A stretch of DNA of 64,000 nt from Paenibacillus qinlingensis (GCF_013204845.1 NZ_JABMKY010000030.1:32629-96628), one strand, 5' to 3'; counted from the stretch's first letter, positions 1 to 9,712 are shown. Program-made: numbers and translations. Notes: generated by a model from the sequence alone, not told the origin.

Positions 1-710
1 AATAATGCTCCATCACGTAATCTTTTCAGCTGTTCGCTCCCAATCATTCCACGCGTCTGGTCCGTCAGTGTATTGTGAACCGATACAATATCGCTCTGTT
101 CGAAAAGGTCGTTCAGTTCACAAAGCTGGACGCCTTGAGCGTTCGCTTCCTCTTGCGAGCAATAACTGGAACACAACAAGATTTTTACATGAAATGGTTT
201 CAGCATCCGTATCACTTGCTTGGATATTTCTCCATATCCCACCAAACCAATGACTCTTCTGGTTACGCCGAGAACTGTATCACGGTTGTTGTTGCTCCAT
301 TTACCTTGTTTTAGGCCAGCACTAAGTGAGGAGAAATTCCAGGCACCCGCGAAAATCATAGAGAACGCACATTCGGCAGTCGAGTGCGCCAGCACTTTAT
401 TTGCGGTAACAACGGCAATATTCGTTTCGAACACATCTTCATTCACAATAGCTGCAACACTCCCAGCACCATGACCAATAAACTTCAATTTAGTCGCTCG
501 AGCCAGCACCTCTGGGGTAAACACTGGCGATCCCCAGGATGTGATGCATGCATCATACTCACTGATTTTTTCAGCCAAGTCCTCACTTGTAAATTTCTCA
601 TTAAATGCAATAAAATCAACATCGGTAAAGCTTAAAAGCTTGTGAAGTGTCGCTTCCTGCCAAAGTAACTCTCGAAGTTCAGGATTCCTAATCGTAACTA
701 ATGTTTTCAC
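1..710 (-). CDS. D-isomer-specific 2-hydroxyacid dehydrogenase, C-terminus cut off by the window edge
   Basis: Reading the minus strand from a GTG at 710 gives an uninterrupted frame to the window edge, about 236 residues of a protein normally near 320. It contains the NAD-binding glycine motif GLVGYGEISKQV and, further on, SDIVSVHNTLTDQTRGMI, typical of NAD-dependent 2-hydroxyacid (phosphoglycerate/glyoxylate reductase-like) dehydrogenases. The family reduces 2-keto acids or oxidises 2-hydroxy acids with NAD(P); the substrate here cannot be named. The GTG overlaps by one base the TAG of the preceding isomerase-like gene, so the two are probably translated together. The catalytic His lies beyond the window and cannot be checked. 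Confidence 0.8.
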   Translation of the reverse strand, partial: MKTLVTIRNPELRELLWQEATLHKLLSFTDVDFIAFNEKFTSEDLAEKISEYDACITSWGSPVFTPEVLARATKLKFIGHGAGSVAAIVNEDVFETNIAVVTANKVLAHSTAECAFSMIFAGAWNFSSLSAGLKQGKWSNNNRDTVLGVTRRVIGLVGYGEISKQVIRMLKPFHVKILLCSSYCSQEEANAQGVQLCELNDLFEQSDIVSVHNTLTDQTRGMIGSEQLKRLRDGAL

Positions 711-1567
711 TAGATTGTCCTCATTTCGTTAATGGTTTGAGTCAAATGATTCATATAGCTTACATAAGCGGGAAAAATCAGTTCCGGTTCCATACCGGGT
801 ATCTGCAGCTCCTTGCGCCATTTCGTTTCCCATTCTAAGGAATAGTAACCCTGGTAACCTGCTTGTTTCAGCAAGCTGACAATCTCGGTAATAGGAATGA
901 TACCTTCACCAAGCTTCGTATACTTCCAATTTATTTCCATTTCATCTTCAAAGGGCAAACCGTCTTTCATATGGACATGAGCGCATTGTGCTCCCAAAAG
1001 TGCAATGGTATCAGCTGGAGATTCACCTTCTTCAAGCGGATGAATAATATCATAGATTACAGCACAATTCGTCCGATCAACATCATCCAGCAGCTTACGA
1101 AGCACTTTACCCGTCGAAAATTCATTATGCGTTTCGAGCCATACCTGCACTTGCAAGGATGCGGCATAATCACAGGCTTGCCTCACACGAGCGACAACAT
1201 TTTCATATGGGATAACAGGTACTTCCTTGTCTCTGCGACCGTTGAAGTATCCTAAGAAAACTCGAATACCTTGTGCTTTCAAGTCATGTGCCAGTTGTGC
1301 AACCTTTTCAAAATGTTCCGACATAGCCTGATCACGATCCGTTCCATTGAAGCAAACATTCGAACCAATATCCGTGACCTTTATGTCAGCTTCTTCAAAT
1401 AAATGAAGTGCCTCTAAGCGCTCATTTGAGGTCATCTCGGTGGATACCATCCACGCTTTACCCTCCCGTAATTCCATCGCTGAAAATCCGCATTCCTTTG
1501 CAAAAGCAATCATTTTTGCCAAGCTCCAACCTTCACAAGGCAGAGTACTATAAGCTAGGTTTCTCAA
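710..1567 (-). CDS. Sugar phosphate isomerase/epimerase, TIM-barrel (xylose isomerase-like) family
   Basis: The 285-residue protein has the AP-endonuclease-2/xylose-isomerase-like barrel pattern: WSLAKMIAFAKECGFSAMEL near the N-terminus, VWLETHNEF at mid-protein (metal-binding E and H), YDIIHP, CAHVHMKDG and a final GYYSLEWE (metal-binding Glu). Such enzymes isomerise or epimerise keto-sugars or inositol derivatives. Translation is assigned to a TTG at 1567 because AGGAGGA lies 7-8 bases upstream. It is followed by a coupled 2-hydroxyacid dehydrogenase gene and is divergent from an AraC regulator, which suggests a sugar or polyol catabolic unit controlled by that regulator. The substrate is not identifiable. 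Confidence 0.8.
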   Translation of the reverse strand: MRNLAYSTLPCEGWSLAKMIAFAKECGFSAMELREGKAWMVSTEMTSNERLEALHLFEEADIKVTDIGSNVCFNGTDRDQAMSEHFEKVAQLAHDLKAQGIRVFLGYFNGRRDKEVPVIPYENVVARVRQACDYAASLQVQVWLETHNEFSTGKVLRKLLDDVDRTNCAVIYDIIHPLEEGESPADTIALLGAQCAHVHMKDGLPFEDEMEINWKYTKLGEGIIPITEIVSLLKQAGYQGYYSLEWETKWRKELQIPGMEPELIFPAYVSYMNHLTQTINEMRTI

Positions 1568-1724
1568 GCTTCATTCCTCCTGTTCGTGTCCTTCAACTTT
1601 GATTACTTCCATTGTAGCCCCACATTAGCGAAGAAACTTTCCCTTTTCCACGGATTTATTGCACATTTCCACGACCCCATGTAACATGACAAGTAGGATG
1701 AAATATGAATGTGTGGTGCATATA

Positions 1725-2621
1725 ATGTCAGACTTCCCCGTCTATGCGTACAAAGAAATGCTGGATGAAGAGTTTCCGTTCAAAGTTGAAGTACGAACAC
1801 CTGCTTATATGAATAAAACTAAGCATGCTCATGAACATTTGCAGCTTTGCTATATGATGTCGGGCAGCTGTTTACACGTCACGAATGGCCGGTCCTATGT
1901 CTTGACTAAAGGCGATATATTTTCCATACCTCCTTATCAGGAACATCGTCTGGAACTACGCGAATCGATGGATTTTGTCTTATTTCAGATTGATTTTATG
2001 CCCCATGCTATTAATGAAGGTCTGCGAGATCTCACCCGTATGCAAACCTTCGTAGATTTCGCCTATATCAGACCGCTAATCTCACAGGAAGATCTTATTC
2101 CTAAAATGGCTCTTCCCCCGAACATTCAATCATCGGTTGAGAATGTTCTCCAAGTAATGAGGAACGAGTGGGATGAAATGGAAGACGGATACCAACTGGC
2201 CATCAAAGCTGAACTTTTAAAGCTACTTGTGATTACTGGACGACAATATGCTCGTTATTCAGAAACTCAGGGTCAACAAGAACAGAGAGAGGTTTTGTTT
2301 CATCGTGAGGCTTTTCATAAGGCGATTGCCTATATGGAATCGCAATATCATGAAGACCTTAATCTTGAAGATGTTGCAAATATCGCCTATATGTCTCCCT
2401 CATATTTCAGCAGCATGTTGCGGCTTGTAAAAGGGAAGTCCTATATTGAGCTCTTATCTGCTATCCGTATGCAAGTAGCTATGGAACTCTTAAGAGACTC
2501 TGATCTGAATGTAACCGAGATTGCTTCACGAGTGGGCTACAATCATATTAGCCATTTCAATCGCATGTTCAAAAAGCTTACGGGTGTAACACCACGTGAT
2601 TTCCGAAAGCATCCTTCTTAA
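1725..2621 (+). CDS. AraC-family transcriptional regulator with N-terminal cupin domain
   Basis: About 298 residues. The N-terminal half has a cupin-type sensory fold (HAHEHLQLCYMMSGSC, then LTKGDIFSIPPYQEHRLEL). The last about 100 residues are a double helix-turn-helix AraC domain (LEDVANIAYMSPSYFSSML, then VTEIASRVGYNHISHFNRMF). This class binds a sugar in the cupin and activates nearby catabolic genes. It is divergent from the isomerase/dehydrogenase pair about 160 bp away, its likely target. The start is uncertain: the frame is open from 1659 (TTG), with ATGs at 1686, 1698 and 1725. I chose 1725 because the conserved domain follows directly, although no strong ribosome site precedes any of them. 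Confidence 0.85.
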   Translation: MSDFPVYAYKEMLDEEFPFKVEVRTPAYMNKTKHAHEHLQLCYMMSGSCLHVTNGRSYVLTKGDIFSIPPYQEHRLELRESMDFVLFQIDFMPHAINEGLRDLTRMQTFVDFAYIRPLISQEDLIPKMALPPNIQSSVENVLQVMRNEWDEMEDGYQLAIKAELLKLLVITGRQYARYSETQGQQEQREVLFHREAFHKAIAYMESQYHEDLNLEDVANIAYMSPSYFSSMLRLVKGKSYIELLSAIRMQVAMELLRDSDLNVTEIASRVGYNHISHFNRMFKKLTGVTPRDFRKHPS

Positions 2622-2677
2622 AGAAAAATATAAGATGTTCAAAAATAAATATTTACAAAATTACCTCAAAAAATAAA

Positions 2678-2725
2678 AGAGACACAATAAAACTGATTAA
2701 TATTCATCAGATTAATTGTCTCTCT
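2678..2725 (+). terminator. Stem-loop after the AraC gene
   Basis: AGAGACACAAT pairs with ATTGTCTCT across a loop that contains a second small stem (CTGAT/ATCAG). It lies 57 bases after the AraC stop and is the natural end of that transcript. Confidence 0.6.
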
Positions 2726-2768
2726 TTGTTCAACATATAATTATGAAACGAAACTCTTTCTGTTTCAT

Positions 2769-2906
2769 GCTGAAGCCACCTATGATGGACCGTTTACGGA
2801 AAGCAGCACCCAGCGCGGAGGGAGGGAATTCGTGGATGTATCGGAGAATAGAGGCATTTCTTTTATAAATCCAAAGAAGCCAGGTTATCTGGGTATCCAC
2901 TCATAA
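2769..2906 (+). pseudogene. Possible C-terminal fragment of a lost gene
   Basis: An open stretch ending in TAA translates as ordinary-looking protein (AEATYDGPFTESS... to NPKKPGYLGIHS) but has no credible start or ribosome site, and begins right after a terminator-like hairpin. It may be the tail of a decayed gene. I do not recognise the family, and the call rests only on its protein-like composition. Apart from this and a short CAAC repeat, the 2622-3092 gap shows nothing else except terminators. Confidence 0.2.
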
Positions 2907-2916
2907 TATCTCTCCT

Positions 2917-2941
2917 CAACCAACCAACCAACCAACCAACC
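2917..2941. repeat. (CAAC)6 microsatellite
   Basis: Six tandem CAAC units lie between the possible gene fragment and the SLH gene. This is simple slippage-type sequence with no visible role. Confidence 0.8.
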
Positions 2942-3016
2942 ATTAGCTCAATTTTCCCCTTATCTATTTTACGCTTCCACAACTTGAAAGGTTGTATCCT
3001 GCCCATTCGTTCAAAA

Positions 3017-3054
3017 AGAGGACGCTCCTTCGCCTACGCTGGGTTACGTCCTCT
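3017..3054 (-). terminator. Terminator of the SLH-protein operon
   Basis: AGAGGACG and CGTCCTCT form an 8-bp stem. On the minus strand the 3' arm is followed by TTTTTG, as expected for an intrinsic terminator about 40 bases after the SLH stop. Confidence 0.8.
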
Positions 3055-3092
3055 GCATGTTATCAATTTAAGATCATACTCCTCAACCGCTT

Positions 3093-4748
3093 CTACTTCT
3101 TAACTTTTAGCATACGAACGATCGCCGAAGCGGCTTCCCCGCGGTTGGACAGTACTTGCGGCGCAAATTTATTGCCTGTAATACCACTCACGATAATGAT
3201 GCCGTTCTTCTCGGCCGTGGAAACGGAGGCTTTTGCCCACTCCGGGATAATGGCATCGTCAGCGTAGCCGGTTATCTGTGCATTATCAGTGGGGAGACCT
3301 GAGGCGCGAACGACCATCAAAATCATTTCGGCATGGGTAATATTCGCGTTCGGTTGGAATGTACCGTCCGCATATCCGCTGATGATTCCGAGTTTCACTG
3401 CTAGTTCCACCGATGGAACCGCCCAAGCTTCAATATCACTATTATCCTTGAAGGAAATTCGTGTACCTTCTCCCATTGGCTTTAGCCCTCTCATTAGCAT
3501 ACTCGTGAACTCCGCACGTGTCACACTCGCATCCGGCCGGAAAGTACCGTCCGGATAACCGCTCACGGCTCCTAGCTTCACTGCGATCATGATATCCGAA
3601 CTCGCCCAATGTTTATCAATGTCATTAAATTGGATCGTAGGTGTAGCCGTGGTAGGTTTCTGAATATCCGCTACAGTTACGATGCAAACAGCAGTAAATT
3701 CCCCACTTTCTGCCTTCACTGTAATTTTTGCCGAACCGGGTGATATGCCCGTCACTTTACCAGCATTATCGACAGTAGCGACTCCCTCATTTTCGCTGCT
3801 CCACGTCATCTTCTTATTGGCTGCATTCGAAGGTATAATAGCCGCGATTAGCGCTTCACTCTCCCCCTGATTCAGATGGATTGCTTTTTTATTTAACGTG
3901 ATGCTACTGACGGCCACTTTATCAATATCCAAGATATACATACGCCATTTTTTGGTAAAATCAAGCTCGATTTTCACTTTATTATTGTCAGGTTCAATAA
4001 TTCTAGGGAAATTGGTTATGGCGTCGATTGTATCCAGAGGCTTTTTTTGCGCAATCGTTTTTGCTAGCACACTGACAACTCCCGGTCTATTGCTGTCCAG
4101 TATATTGAATTGATCAATGACCGGTAGCACTGAGTAAGCGTAGATTGTACTTGTATACTTACTTGTATCTTTGTCGACAAATCTGAGAGGCCCCCTATGA
4201 TCCATCGTATCTTTTACGTAAAATATTTTTGAACCATCAGGCCCATCCCTTGTAATCTGGTAATACGATTCCATATTCGTATTATCGGTCCAATCCAGTA
4301 AGATTGTACCATCCGTATTCGCCATTGAAGTTAAATCCGTGATTGAACCAGGCTGCAAAATTTGATATGGGCCGATCTTCACCTCAGAATAGCTGTCGGA
4401 GCCGATAACCGGCGAGAAGGAAGCACCTACGCGGAAAATGGCCGAAGTCAACTGTGGATCGATTGGAAAAGTAATTTCATATAAATTATAATTACTGCTT
4501 TTTAGGAAATGCCATGTAAAACCGTTATCGGTGGAATAGTCTGTTTGAACGTCCATGTCTGTCGAAATAGCTCTATCGGTAGTGAAGGAAACATAATGCG
4601 GTTGGCCTGCGATTAAATAGGAGCTCGAGTTATTGATAGTAAGCTGGTAAATATTCGCTGTTGCAAACGTATGCGGAATCGGTCCTATCGTGCACATAGA
4701 CATCATATAGACTAAGGCCAGTGCAAGAGACTTTTTTACTGAACCCAT
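3093..4748 (-). CDS. Secreted surface protein with bacterial Ig-like (Big2) domain and three SLH domains
   Basis: The 551-residue product starts with a signal peptide (KKSLALALVYMMSMCTIGP) and ends in three S-layer homology repeats: DKHWASSDIMIAVKLGAVSG, EAWAVPSVELAVKLGIISG and PEWAKASVSTAEKNGI. SLH repeats anchor proteins to pyruvylated secondary wall polymer. Before them is a Big2-type Ig domain (SSITLNKKAIHLNQGESEAL to VTGISPGSAKITVKA), preceded by a fibronectin-III-like stretch (GTILLDWTDNTNMESYYQIT). I start at the ATG at 4748 because GGGAGGAG lies just upstream; an in-frame GTG at 4775 has no ribosome site. It is last in a run with the lipoprotein gene (23-bp gap). No catalytic domain is visible, so a structural or adhesive role is likely. 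Confidence 0.85.
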   Translation of the reverse strand: MGSVKKSLALALVYMMSMCTIGPIPHTFATANIYQLTINNSSSYLIAGQPHYVSFTTDRAISTDMDVQTDYSTDNGFTWHFLKSSNYNLYEITFPIDPQLTSAIFRVGASFSPVIGSDSYSEVKIGPYQILQPGSITDLTSMANTDGTILLDWTDNTNMESYYQITRDGPDGSKIFYVKDTMDHRGPLRFVDKDTSKYTSTIYAYSVLPVIDQFNILDSNRPGVVSVLAKTIAQKKPLDTIDAITNFPRIIEPDNNKVKIELDFTKKWRMYILDIDKVAVSSITLNKKAIHLNQGESEALIAAIIPSNAANKKMTWSSENEGVATVDNAGKVTGISPGSAKITVKAESGEFTAVCIVTVADIQKPTTATPTIQFNDIDKHWASSDIMIAVKLGAVSGYPDGTFRPDASVTRAEFTSMLMRGLKPMGEGTRISFKDNSDIEAWAVPSVELAVKLGIISGYADGTFQPNANITHAEMILMVVRASGLPTDNAQITGYADDAIIPEWAKASVSTAEKNGIIIVSGITGNKFAPQVLSNRGEAASAIVRMLKVKK

Positions 4749-4771
4749 TGTTTCTCCTCCCTCAACCGATT

Positions 4772-5341
4772 TCACATAGCCGTAATATCAATGCTGATCT
4801 GCGCTTGCTTGCAGTTGGCTTCGTCATTCGGATCCTTAATGATGTTGATTATTAATTGTCCGGACAACTGCGTTTGGGCTTTCAGAGCTTCGCTTTTATA
4901 GGTGTATTTATGCATCTTTGTTGTAGCGTCTTCTTCGTCTTTGATGAATTTGGCATCTTTGGGCAGGAATTGCTTGATAAACGTGAGCGCATCTTCTACG
5001 CTCACCTTTTCTTTGCGATCCACGTATGCATTGTAAATCGTATAAGCGATTCCAAAATTCTCAAGAACCCGAAGCTTGCCATCCATATAACCGATGGTCG
5101 ATTCGTTCTCTTTTTTGACAACAGTGCCGAACTTGGAATCGAAATAGCTCAATTTCGCGCCAAGTACCGCGTCGTCTAATCTACCTGCCTCACTTGAATG
5201 AGATGAACTAATGTTTGCGGTTTTTGGCACTTGGCTCGCCACAGCTTCCGATACAGACTGGATATCATTGCCTCCACAGCCTGTGATCAGGGTTCCTAAA
5301 GTCATTATGATTAGTCCTAAAGCAACTGTTTGCCGTTTCAC
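4772..5341 (-). CDS. Hypothetical lipoprotein
   Basis: A 189-residue protein beginning KRQTVALGLIIMTLGTLITGCGG: a basic n-region, a hydrophobic core and the lipobox LITGC, so it should be lipidated and held on the outer face of the membrane. The mature part, with KLSYFDSKFG and VSVEDALTFIKQFLPKDAKF, resembles no family I can name. I chose GTG at 5341 because AAGAGGTG precedes it by the right distance; the frame extends further upstream but that part is not signal-peptide-like. It sits between a DUF1772 membrane protein and the SLH surface protein, all in the same direction with short gaps, so the three are probably co-transcribed. Confidence 0.7.
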   Translation of the reverse strand: MKRQTVALGLIIMTLGTLITGCGGNDIQSVSEAVASQVPKTANISSSHSSEAGRLDDAVLGAKLSYFDSKFGTVVKKENESTIGYMDGKLRVLENFGIAYTIYNAYVDRKEKVSVEDALTFIKQFLPKDAKFIKDEEDATTKMHKYTYKSEALKAQTQLSGQLIINIIKDPNDEANCKQAQISIDITAM

Positions 5342-5376
5342 AATTGCACCTCTTTTTATAGGGAAAATTTGAAAGA

Positions 5377-5829
5377 TCAATGAATTAACAGTGCAATAAT
5401 AAGTAGGCTTAGCCCGATCAGTCCAGCAATCATCCGTACAATATGCCACTTCCACCAATCATCACGCAATCTCATCCAATCTGCGGGAGGATTATCAAGC
5501 AACCAAGACATTATCTTTGCATTAATAGGTTGATTCAGGAAACGTGTAATGATGCCGGCAATGATTAGAAAAATCGCCGAAGCAATCATCATCAGCATCC
5601 TATAACGATCATCTCGGGAAAGAACAGCTGAAATGACAGTGATTACAATACCCACTGCTGCCAATAACGGCAATTTAACATTTAAAGATCGAATTAACTT
5701 CTGATGATGTTCCAGATAAGCGGGATATGGCATTTGCTTAGGATTTATACCAAACCAAACCCCGAACATAGTCCCGACCACAAGTGCCACTAGTAATAAA
5801 TTAACGGTATAGATAACTGCTTTTATCAT
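5377..5829 (-). CDS. DUF1772-family integral membrane protein
   Basis: 150 residues with four hydrophobic segments and the DUF1772 signature FLNQPINAKIMSWLLDNPP followed by DWMRLRDDWWKWHIVR. The family (sometimes called anthrone-oxygenase-like) occurs in bacteria and fungi, and no bacterial function is established. A strong AGGAGGA precedes the ATG. It is the first gene of the set continuing into the lipoprotein and SLH genes, and lies downstream of the large BTAD regulator beyond a hairpin terminator. Confidence 0.75.
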   Translation of the reverse strand: MIKAVIYTVNLLLVALVVGTMFGVWFGINPKQMPYPAYLEHHQKLIRSLNVKLPLLAAVGIVITVISAVLSRDDRYRMLMMIASAIFLIIAGIITRFLNQPINAKIMSWLLDNPPADWMRLRDDWWKWHIVRMIAGLIGLSLLIIALLIH

Positions 5830-5910
5830 TTTTCCTCCTGCATAATAAATAGACTCTCGGCATTTGCCAAGGCAGATGGGATAGAAGATATCCTAGTTAC
5901 ATCATAAAGA

Positions 5911-5935
5911 AAGAAGCGCTTCAAAAGCGCTTCTT
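5911..5935 (-). terminator. Hairpin after the BTAD regulator
   Basis: AAGAAGCGCTT and AAGCGCTTCTT form a perfect 11-bp stem with a 3-base loop, 16 bases after the regulator's stop. The following T-run is weak, so it may act in part as an RNA-stability hairpin. Confidence 0.65.
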
Positions 5936-5950
5936 GGTTAACTTTCGCGA

Positions 5951-8900
5951 TTATGACTTTAACTTCAAATAACAATCTATTTCCTTCAAAATGGTTTCGG
6001 TGATGCTTTTGTGTTGTGTGACTTCGGCAGCAAACTGCGGCATTGGACGCACCACAGCGGCGACATCGCATAAACCATTCATTTCGCTGCAACGTACACG
6101 ATATTCTTCTTTACCTGACTTTCGGTAAAGCTCTTCATTCAAAGATAGCGCATTGATCCGATATTCTGAGGATTCGGAATTCAACTTCCACATCGCATAA
6201 TAAATGGCTGCCTGTTCCTGCTGATCGACATACTGCTTCAGCAATTTATGAAGTTGCTCCAAGGCCTCAATCGGGTTTGTTCGTCTTAACCCCACATTTA
6301 AATGCAATAAAAGCTTGAGTTGCATATCTCGACGATTAAGCTTATTAGCGATCTTCAGTGCTTCTTCCGCAATTTCCACTGCATAATCGTATTGATTCTG
6401 GTGATAACTCTTCACACTCATGAGATAGAGCGCATTACATTCAAAAAAAGGAGAGCGAAGCTGTCGGCTCAGTCGAAGCGAGCGATCAATGAACGGAATC
6501 GCTTCCTCAACTCGAAACTGCAACAATAAGTTATGGGCTTCCCATCCGAGCAAGTTGGCAGTAAAGCGCCAATCCTTGACAGCTATTGCTTCTTCGAGAC
6601 AAAAGGCAATGCACCCAGCCGCTATCGTGTGTGATCCCAGAAATCCATAATATTTGCCGAGCATCCCCATTGCAATAGTCAGACCCATCCGGTCACCGAT
6701 CACTTGGCTGATTTCAATCTTATCAACGATACAGTCAAAAGCCAGATTCGTTTGATCGGTGTCGAGATAGACAAGCGCCAATCCGCCCAAGGCTTTCGCA
6801 ACAGCGTTCTTATCACGATTTTCCGTTGCTAGCTTGAGCTGCATCTTGTATGCATGAATCGCTTGGTCGAATTCACATTGATGATAGAACAGCCCCCCCA
6901 TAACGCCGTAGAAACGGCAATCCTCCCTCGTTCGATCTCCGGAAGGAGGCAATTCCATTCTTACTGTCAAATAGTGAAGTGCCTTGTCGTTATTTCCCCT
7001 GTAGTAATGCAACATACCAAGCGTTCCATAGGCAAAGCCAAGACCGGAATGGTCGTCAATCAGCTCAAAATGGCGTCGAGCCCGTTCCAAATGAAAGCTT
7101 GCTTCCTCATATTTTCCCTGCAATCGCAGGCAATTGCCCAGCGCAACGTCGCAGAAAGATCGTTCCTGCAGCTCAGTTGAATTCCCTTCTTGTTCAAGCC
7201 ATTGTCTGTAAGTCTTCTCCGCTTCGTTCCAATTTCCCGTAATGATCAAAACATCGCCGAGTTTCATTAGTATTGGCAGTATCTGTTCGGGAGGCAGCAA
7301 GGAAATGAGCTTCCGATAACACTTTATCCTGGTTTCATTGGCATATATTTTCTCGGCAACAGATGCAGCCATTTCGTAATAGAGAATGGCCTCTTTTTTC
7401 ATAAGCGCAAGTTCGTAATGAAAAGCGATTTCCGCAGCAACGGCTTCAAGCCGCTCTTGATGAAAAGCAATCAATCCAATTGCGATTTTTCGATGGTATT
7501 GGCGGCGCAAGCTCTCATTTTTCAGTGTATACGCAGATTCCCTTAGGATATCATGAGTAAAGTCGTACTTCTCGTCCTCTGTCTCTTGCATGACTTTCGA
7601 TTGTACTAAGTGCTCCATTTTTTCAGAAATCTCTTCCTCACATGAGCCTGTCAACATCGCCAAAAGCGATAATGATACAGGTCTGCCGACAGCGGCGAAG
7701 ATGGATACAAGATGTCGATTATCCGGCGAAAGCTTCTTTAATCGATTTAAAATGATGGATTTCACCAAAGGCGAAAATCGGAATTCCATTTTGTCGCTAC
7801 CCGTTTTCCATTCTTTCAACGTTTCCATTATATACAATGGATTACCGCCGATTTCCGCGTATAAATTGGACGAATGGCAGTCTGCCAACTCATCGCCAAC
7901 AGTAGCGGCCATCAGCTGTTTCGTTTCGTCCTCACCGAACGGTGCAAGCTCGATTTCCGTCAACTTCCGTTCGTTTCGAAGCACGAAGACAAAATGTCCG
8001 ACGGCATCGCCCGGCAAATCCTCCGTCCTCATTGTCGCGACAACTAACAGCTTTAACTTGGTATCTTTGCGGAGTAGATAAGAGAGAAATTGCAGCGTCT
8101 CTCCATCGCTCCATTGAATATCGTCAATGAGCAGGAGGAGCGGTTGCTGACCCAGCAGCATCCGCTCTATCGCTTCATACCATTGGTTCAATTGCCAGTT
8201 GTCCTGAATGGGATCCGGCTTCGGCAATTCCGGGTATCTTTCAAATAACTCTGGCAGTAAACGAGTCAATTCCGACAGCCAGACTGGACCGATCTGCGGT
8301 AAAGGAACACTCCTGAGCCAAGCAGTGATTGGTGTATAGGACAACGATCTTACTGACGGGTAGCATCCGGCAAAGGCCGTTTGATACCCTTGTCTCTCTA
8401 CCCATGCTTTAAATTCCAAGGTCAATCTAGTTTTGCCGATTCCCGTCTCACCCTTCAATAGCAGGAGGGAATTTCTCCCAATCGTTGCCTGCTTCCATTT
8501 GCTAACCATGTTTTCCCATTCGCCGATTCTGCCGACCAGCGGAGTTTTGCTTTGTTTAGAGATCAATTGTTCGTTGCCAATTTTCGTGAGCCTTTCTACA
8601 AGCTGTAAGGTTTCCTCCGCTGGACCTATCCCTAGCTCGTCTTGCAGTATGTTGTACAATTGCTGATAAATTCGAACTACGCCTGCCATGTCATTATTCA
8701 AGGCATGAAGCCGCATCAGCGTACGGTAAGTTTCCTCCCTTAATTGATTTAGTACAAGCATCTTATTCGCGAAAAGTAGGGCCGACGTGTACTCCCGTTG
8801 ATTTTCCATAATAGAAATGAGCTTGTCGAGTACAGACGAATACGTTTGCGCCAATTGCTCCCGCTTCGCACCAAGCCATTCCTCTTGAAGCCCGGGTAGA

Positions 8901-9286
8901 AGATCTCCTCTGTACAATTCTTCCGCCTTGCGAAGCTCGTATAGGGTTCTTCCTACTGCCCCCTGTTCAAACTCACGCACATCCAAATAAACGGGTAATT
9001 CAAGATTCCACTGTATGTATGCTGGAGTAATTTTGAGATAACGATCGGTTTGTGGAAGACATTCCCGCAGATCGTGAAGAAGTTTCCGTAAATTGGATAG
9101 GGCTTGTTTCTCTGTGGAGTCCGGCCAGAAATCAAAGGCAATTTGTTTCCTGGTTTGCGGCATGTCAAAAGCTAGAACCACGTATGCCAGCAGCCGGGCC
9201 TTTGCACCGGATGTAGTCGTCGTAAAATCTTCATTGTCAAAGGTGATTTTAAAACCGCCTAATAGTTGAATGCTGCAGCCTGCCAA
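5951..9286 (-). CDS. Large BTAD-domain transcriptional regulator with AAA/STAND ATPase and TPR repeats
   Basis: The 1111-residue protein opens with an OmpR/SARP-type winged-helix region (IQLLGGFKITF, QTRKQIAFDFWPD, SNLRKLLHDLRE), followed by a bacterial transcriptional activation domain (about residues 95-235, with helical pairs such as EETYRTLMRLHALNNDMAG). A P-loop ATPase follows (LLLLKGETGIGKTRL, Walker A near residue 280; LLLLIDDIQWSD, Walker B near 385). The C-terminal about 450 residues are TPR-like helices (YGTLGMLHYYRGNNDKALHY, KALGGLALVYLDTD). Such signal-transduction ATPases with a DNA-binding head act as inducer-sensing activators; the ligand is unknown. The start is TTG at 9286 with AGGAGG at ideal spacing. 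Its position upstream of the DUF1772/lipoprotein/SLH set suggests it regulates them. Confidence 0.85.
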   Translation of the reverse strand: MAGCSIQLLGGFKITFDNEDFTTTTSGAKARLLAYVVLAFDMPQTRKQIAFDFWPDSTEKQALSNLRKLLHDLRECLPQTDRYLKITPAYIQWNLELPVYLDVREFEQGAVGRTLYELRKAEELYRGDLLPGLQEEWLGAKREQLAQTYSSVLDKLISIMENQREYTSALLFANKMLVLNQLREETYRTLMRLHALNNDMAGVVRIYQQLYNILQDELGIGPAEETLQLVERLTKIGNEQLISKQSKTPLVGRIGEWENMVSKWKQATIGRNSLLLLKGETGIGKTRLTLEFKAWVERQGYQTAFAGCYPSVRSLSYTPITAWLRSVPLPQIGPVWLSELTRLLPELFERYPELPKPDPIQDNWQLNQWYEAIERMLLGQQPLLLLIDDIQWSDGETLQFLSYLLRKDTKLKLLVVATMRTEDLPGDAVGHFVFVLRNERKLTEIELAPFGEDETKQLMAATVGDELADCHSSNLYAEIGGNPLYIMETLKEWKTGSDKMEFRFSPLVKSIILNRLKKLSPDNRHLVSIFAAVGRPVSLSLLAMLTGSCEEEISEKMEHLVQSKVMQETEDEKYDFTHDILRESAYTLKNESLRRQYHRKIAIGLIAFHQERLEAVAAEIAFHYELALMKKEAILYYEMAASVAEKIYANETRIKCYRKLISLLPPEQILPILMKLGDVLIITGNWNEAEKTYRQWLEQEGNSTELQERSFCDVALGNCLRLQGKYEEASFHLERARRHFELIDDHSGLGFAYGTLGMLHYYRGNNDKALHYLTVRMELPPSGDRTREDCRFYGVMGGLFYHQCEFDQAIHAYKMQLKLATENRDKNAVAKALGGLALVYLDTDQTNLAFDCIVDKIEISQVIGDRMGLTIAMGMLGKYYGFLGSHTIAAGCIAFCLEEAIAVKDWRFTANLLGWEAHNLLLQFRVEEAIPFIDRSLRLSRQLRSPFFECNALYLMSVKSYHQNQYDYAVEIAEEALKIANKLNRRDMQLKLLLHLNVGLRRTNPIEALEQLHKLLKQYVDQQEQAAIYYAMWKLNSESSEYRINALSLNEELYRKSGKEEYRVRCSEMNGLCDVAAVVRPMPQFAAEVTQHKSITETILKEIDCYLKLKS

Positions 9287-9712
9287 ACCGTCCCCCTCCT
9301 TCGCAAATCTTCACTATACAATTTATTCTATTTTTGTACACAAATCCCTCGTGTCAAAAATAGACTTATTTCGAGCCATCACCATTACAGAGTAGCAACG
9401 CATAGCCTCATCTACGGATCACAAAATGGCCGCCGAATTATTGACGATCACATGGTGAAACACAAGTCATTTAGATGAGCTGGCCCTCAACTATCTTTCA
9501 GCATTAGCGCAATGACCAACACTTTTATTTATTAGTTGCCTCTAGGTTGAATGTGAAGCTCTGAGGCTTTTTTCAATAAAGAACGCTTTACTCCTTCTCA
9601 CCAACCGGAGCTCTCTATGAAAGAATTTCATTATCTACTGCCCTCTTCATTGCCTTTATATAGAAATTATTACCAAGTAATTGAACTTTTGTAAAGCTGT
9701 AATTTGATTATT

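Noticed and set aside
5826..6092. 88-residue minus frame between the BTAD regulator and DUF1772 gene
   Set aside because: Overlaps the end of the regulator in another frame, spans its terminator and has no domain features.
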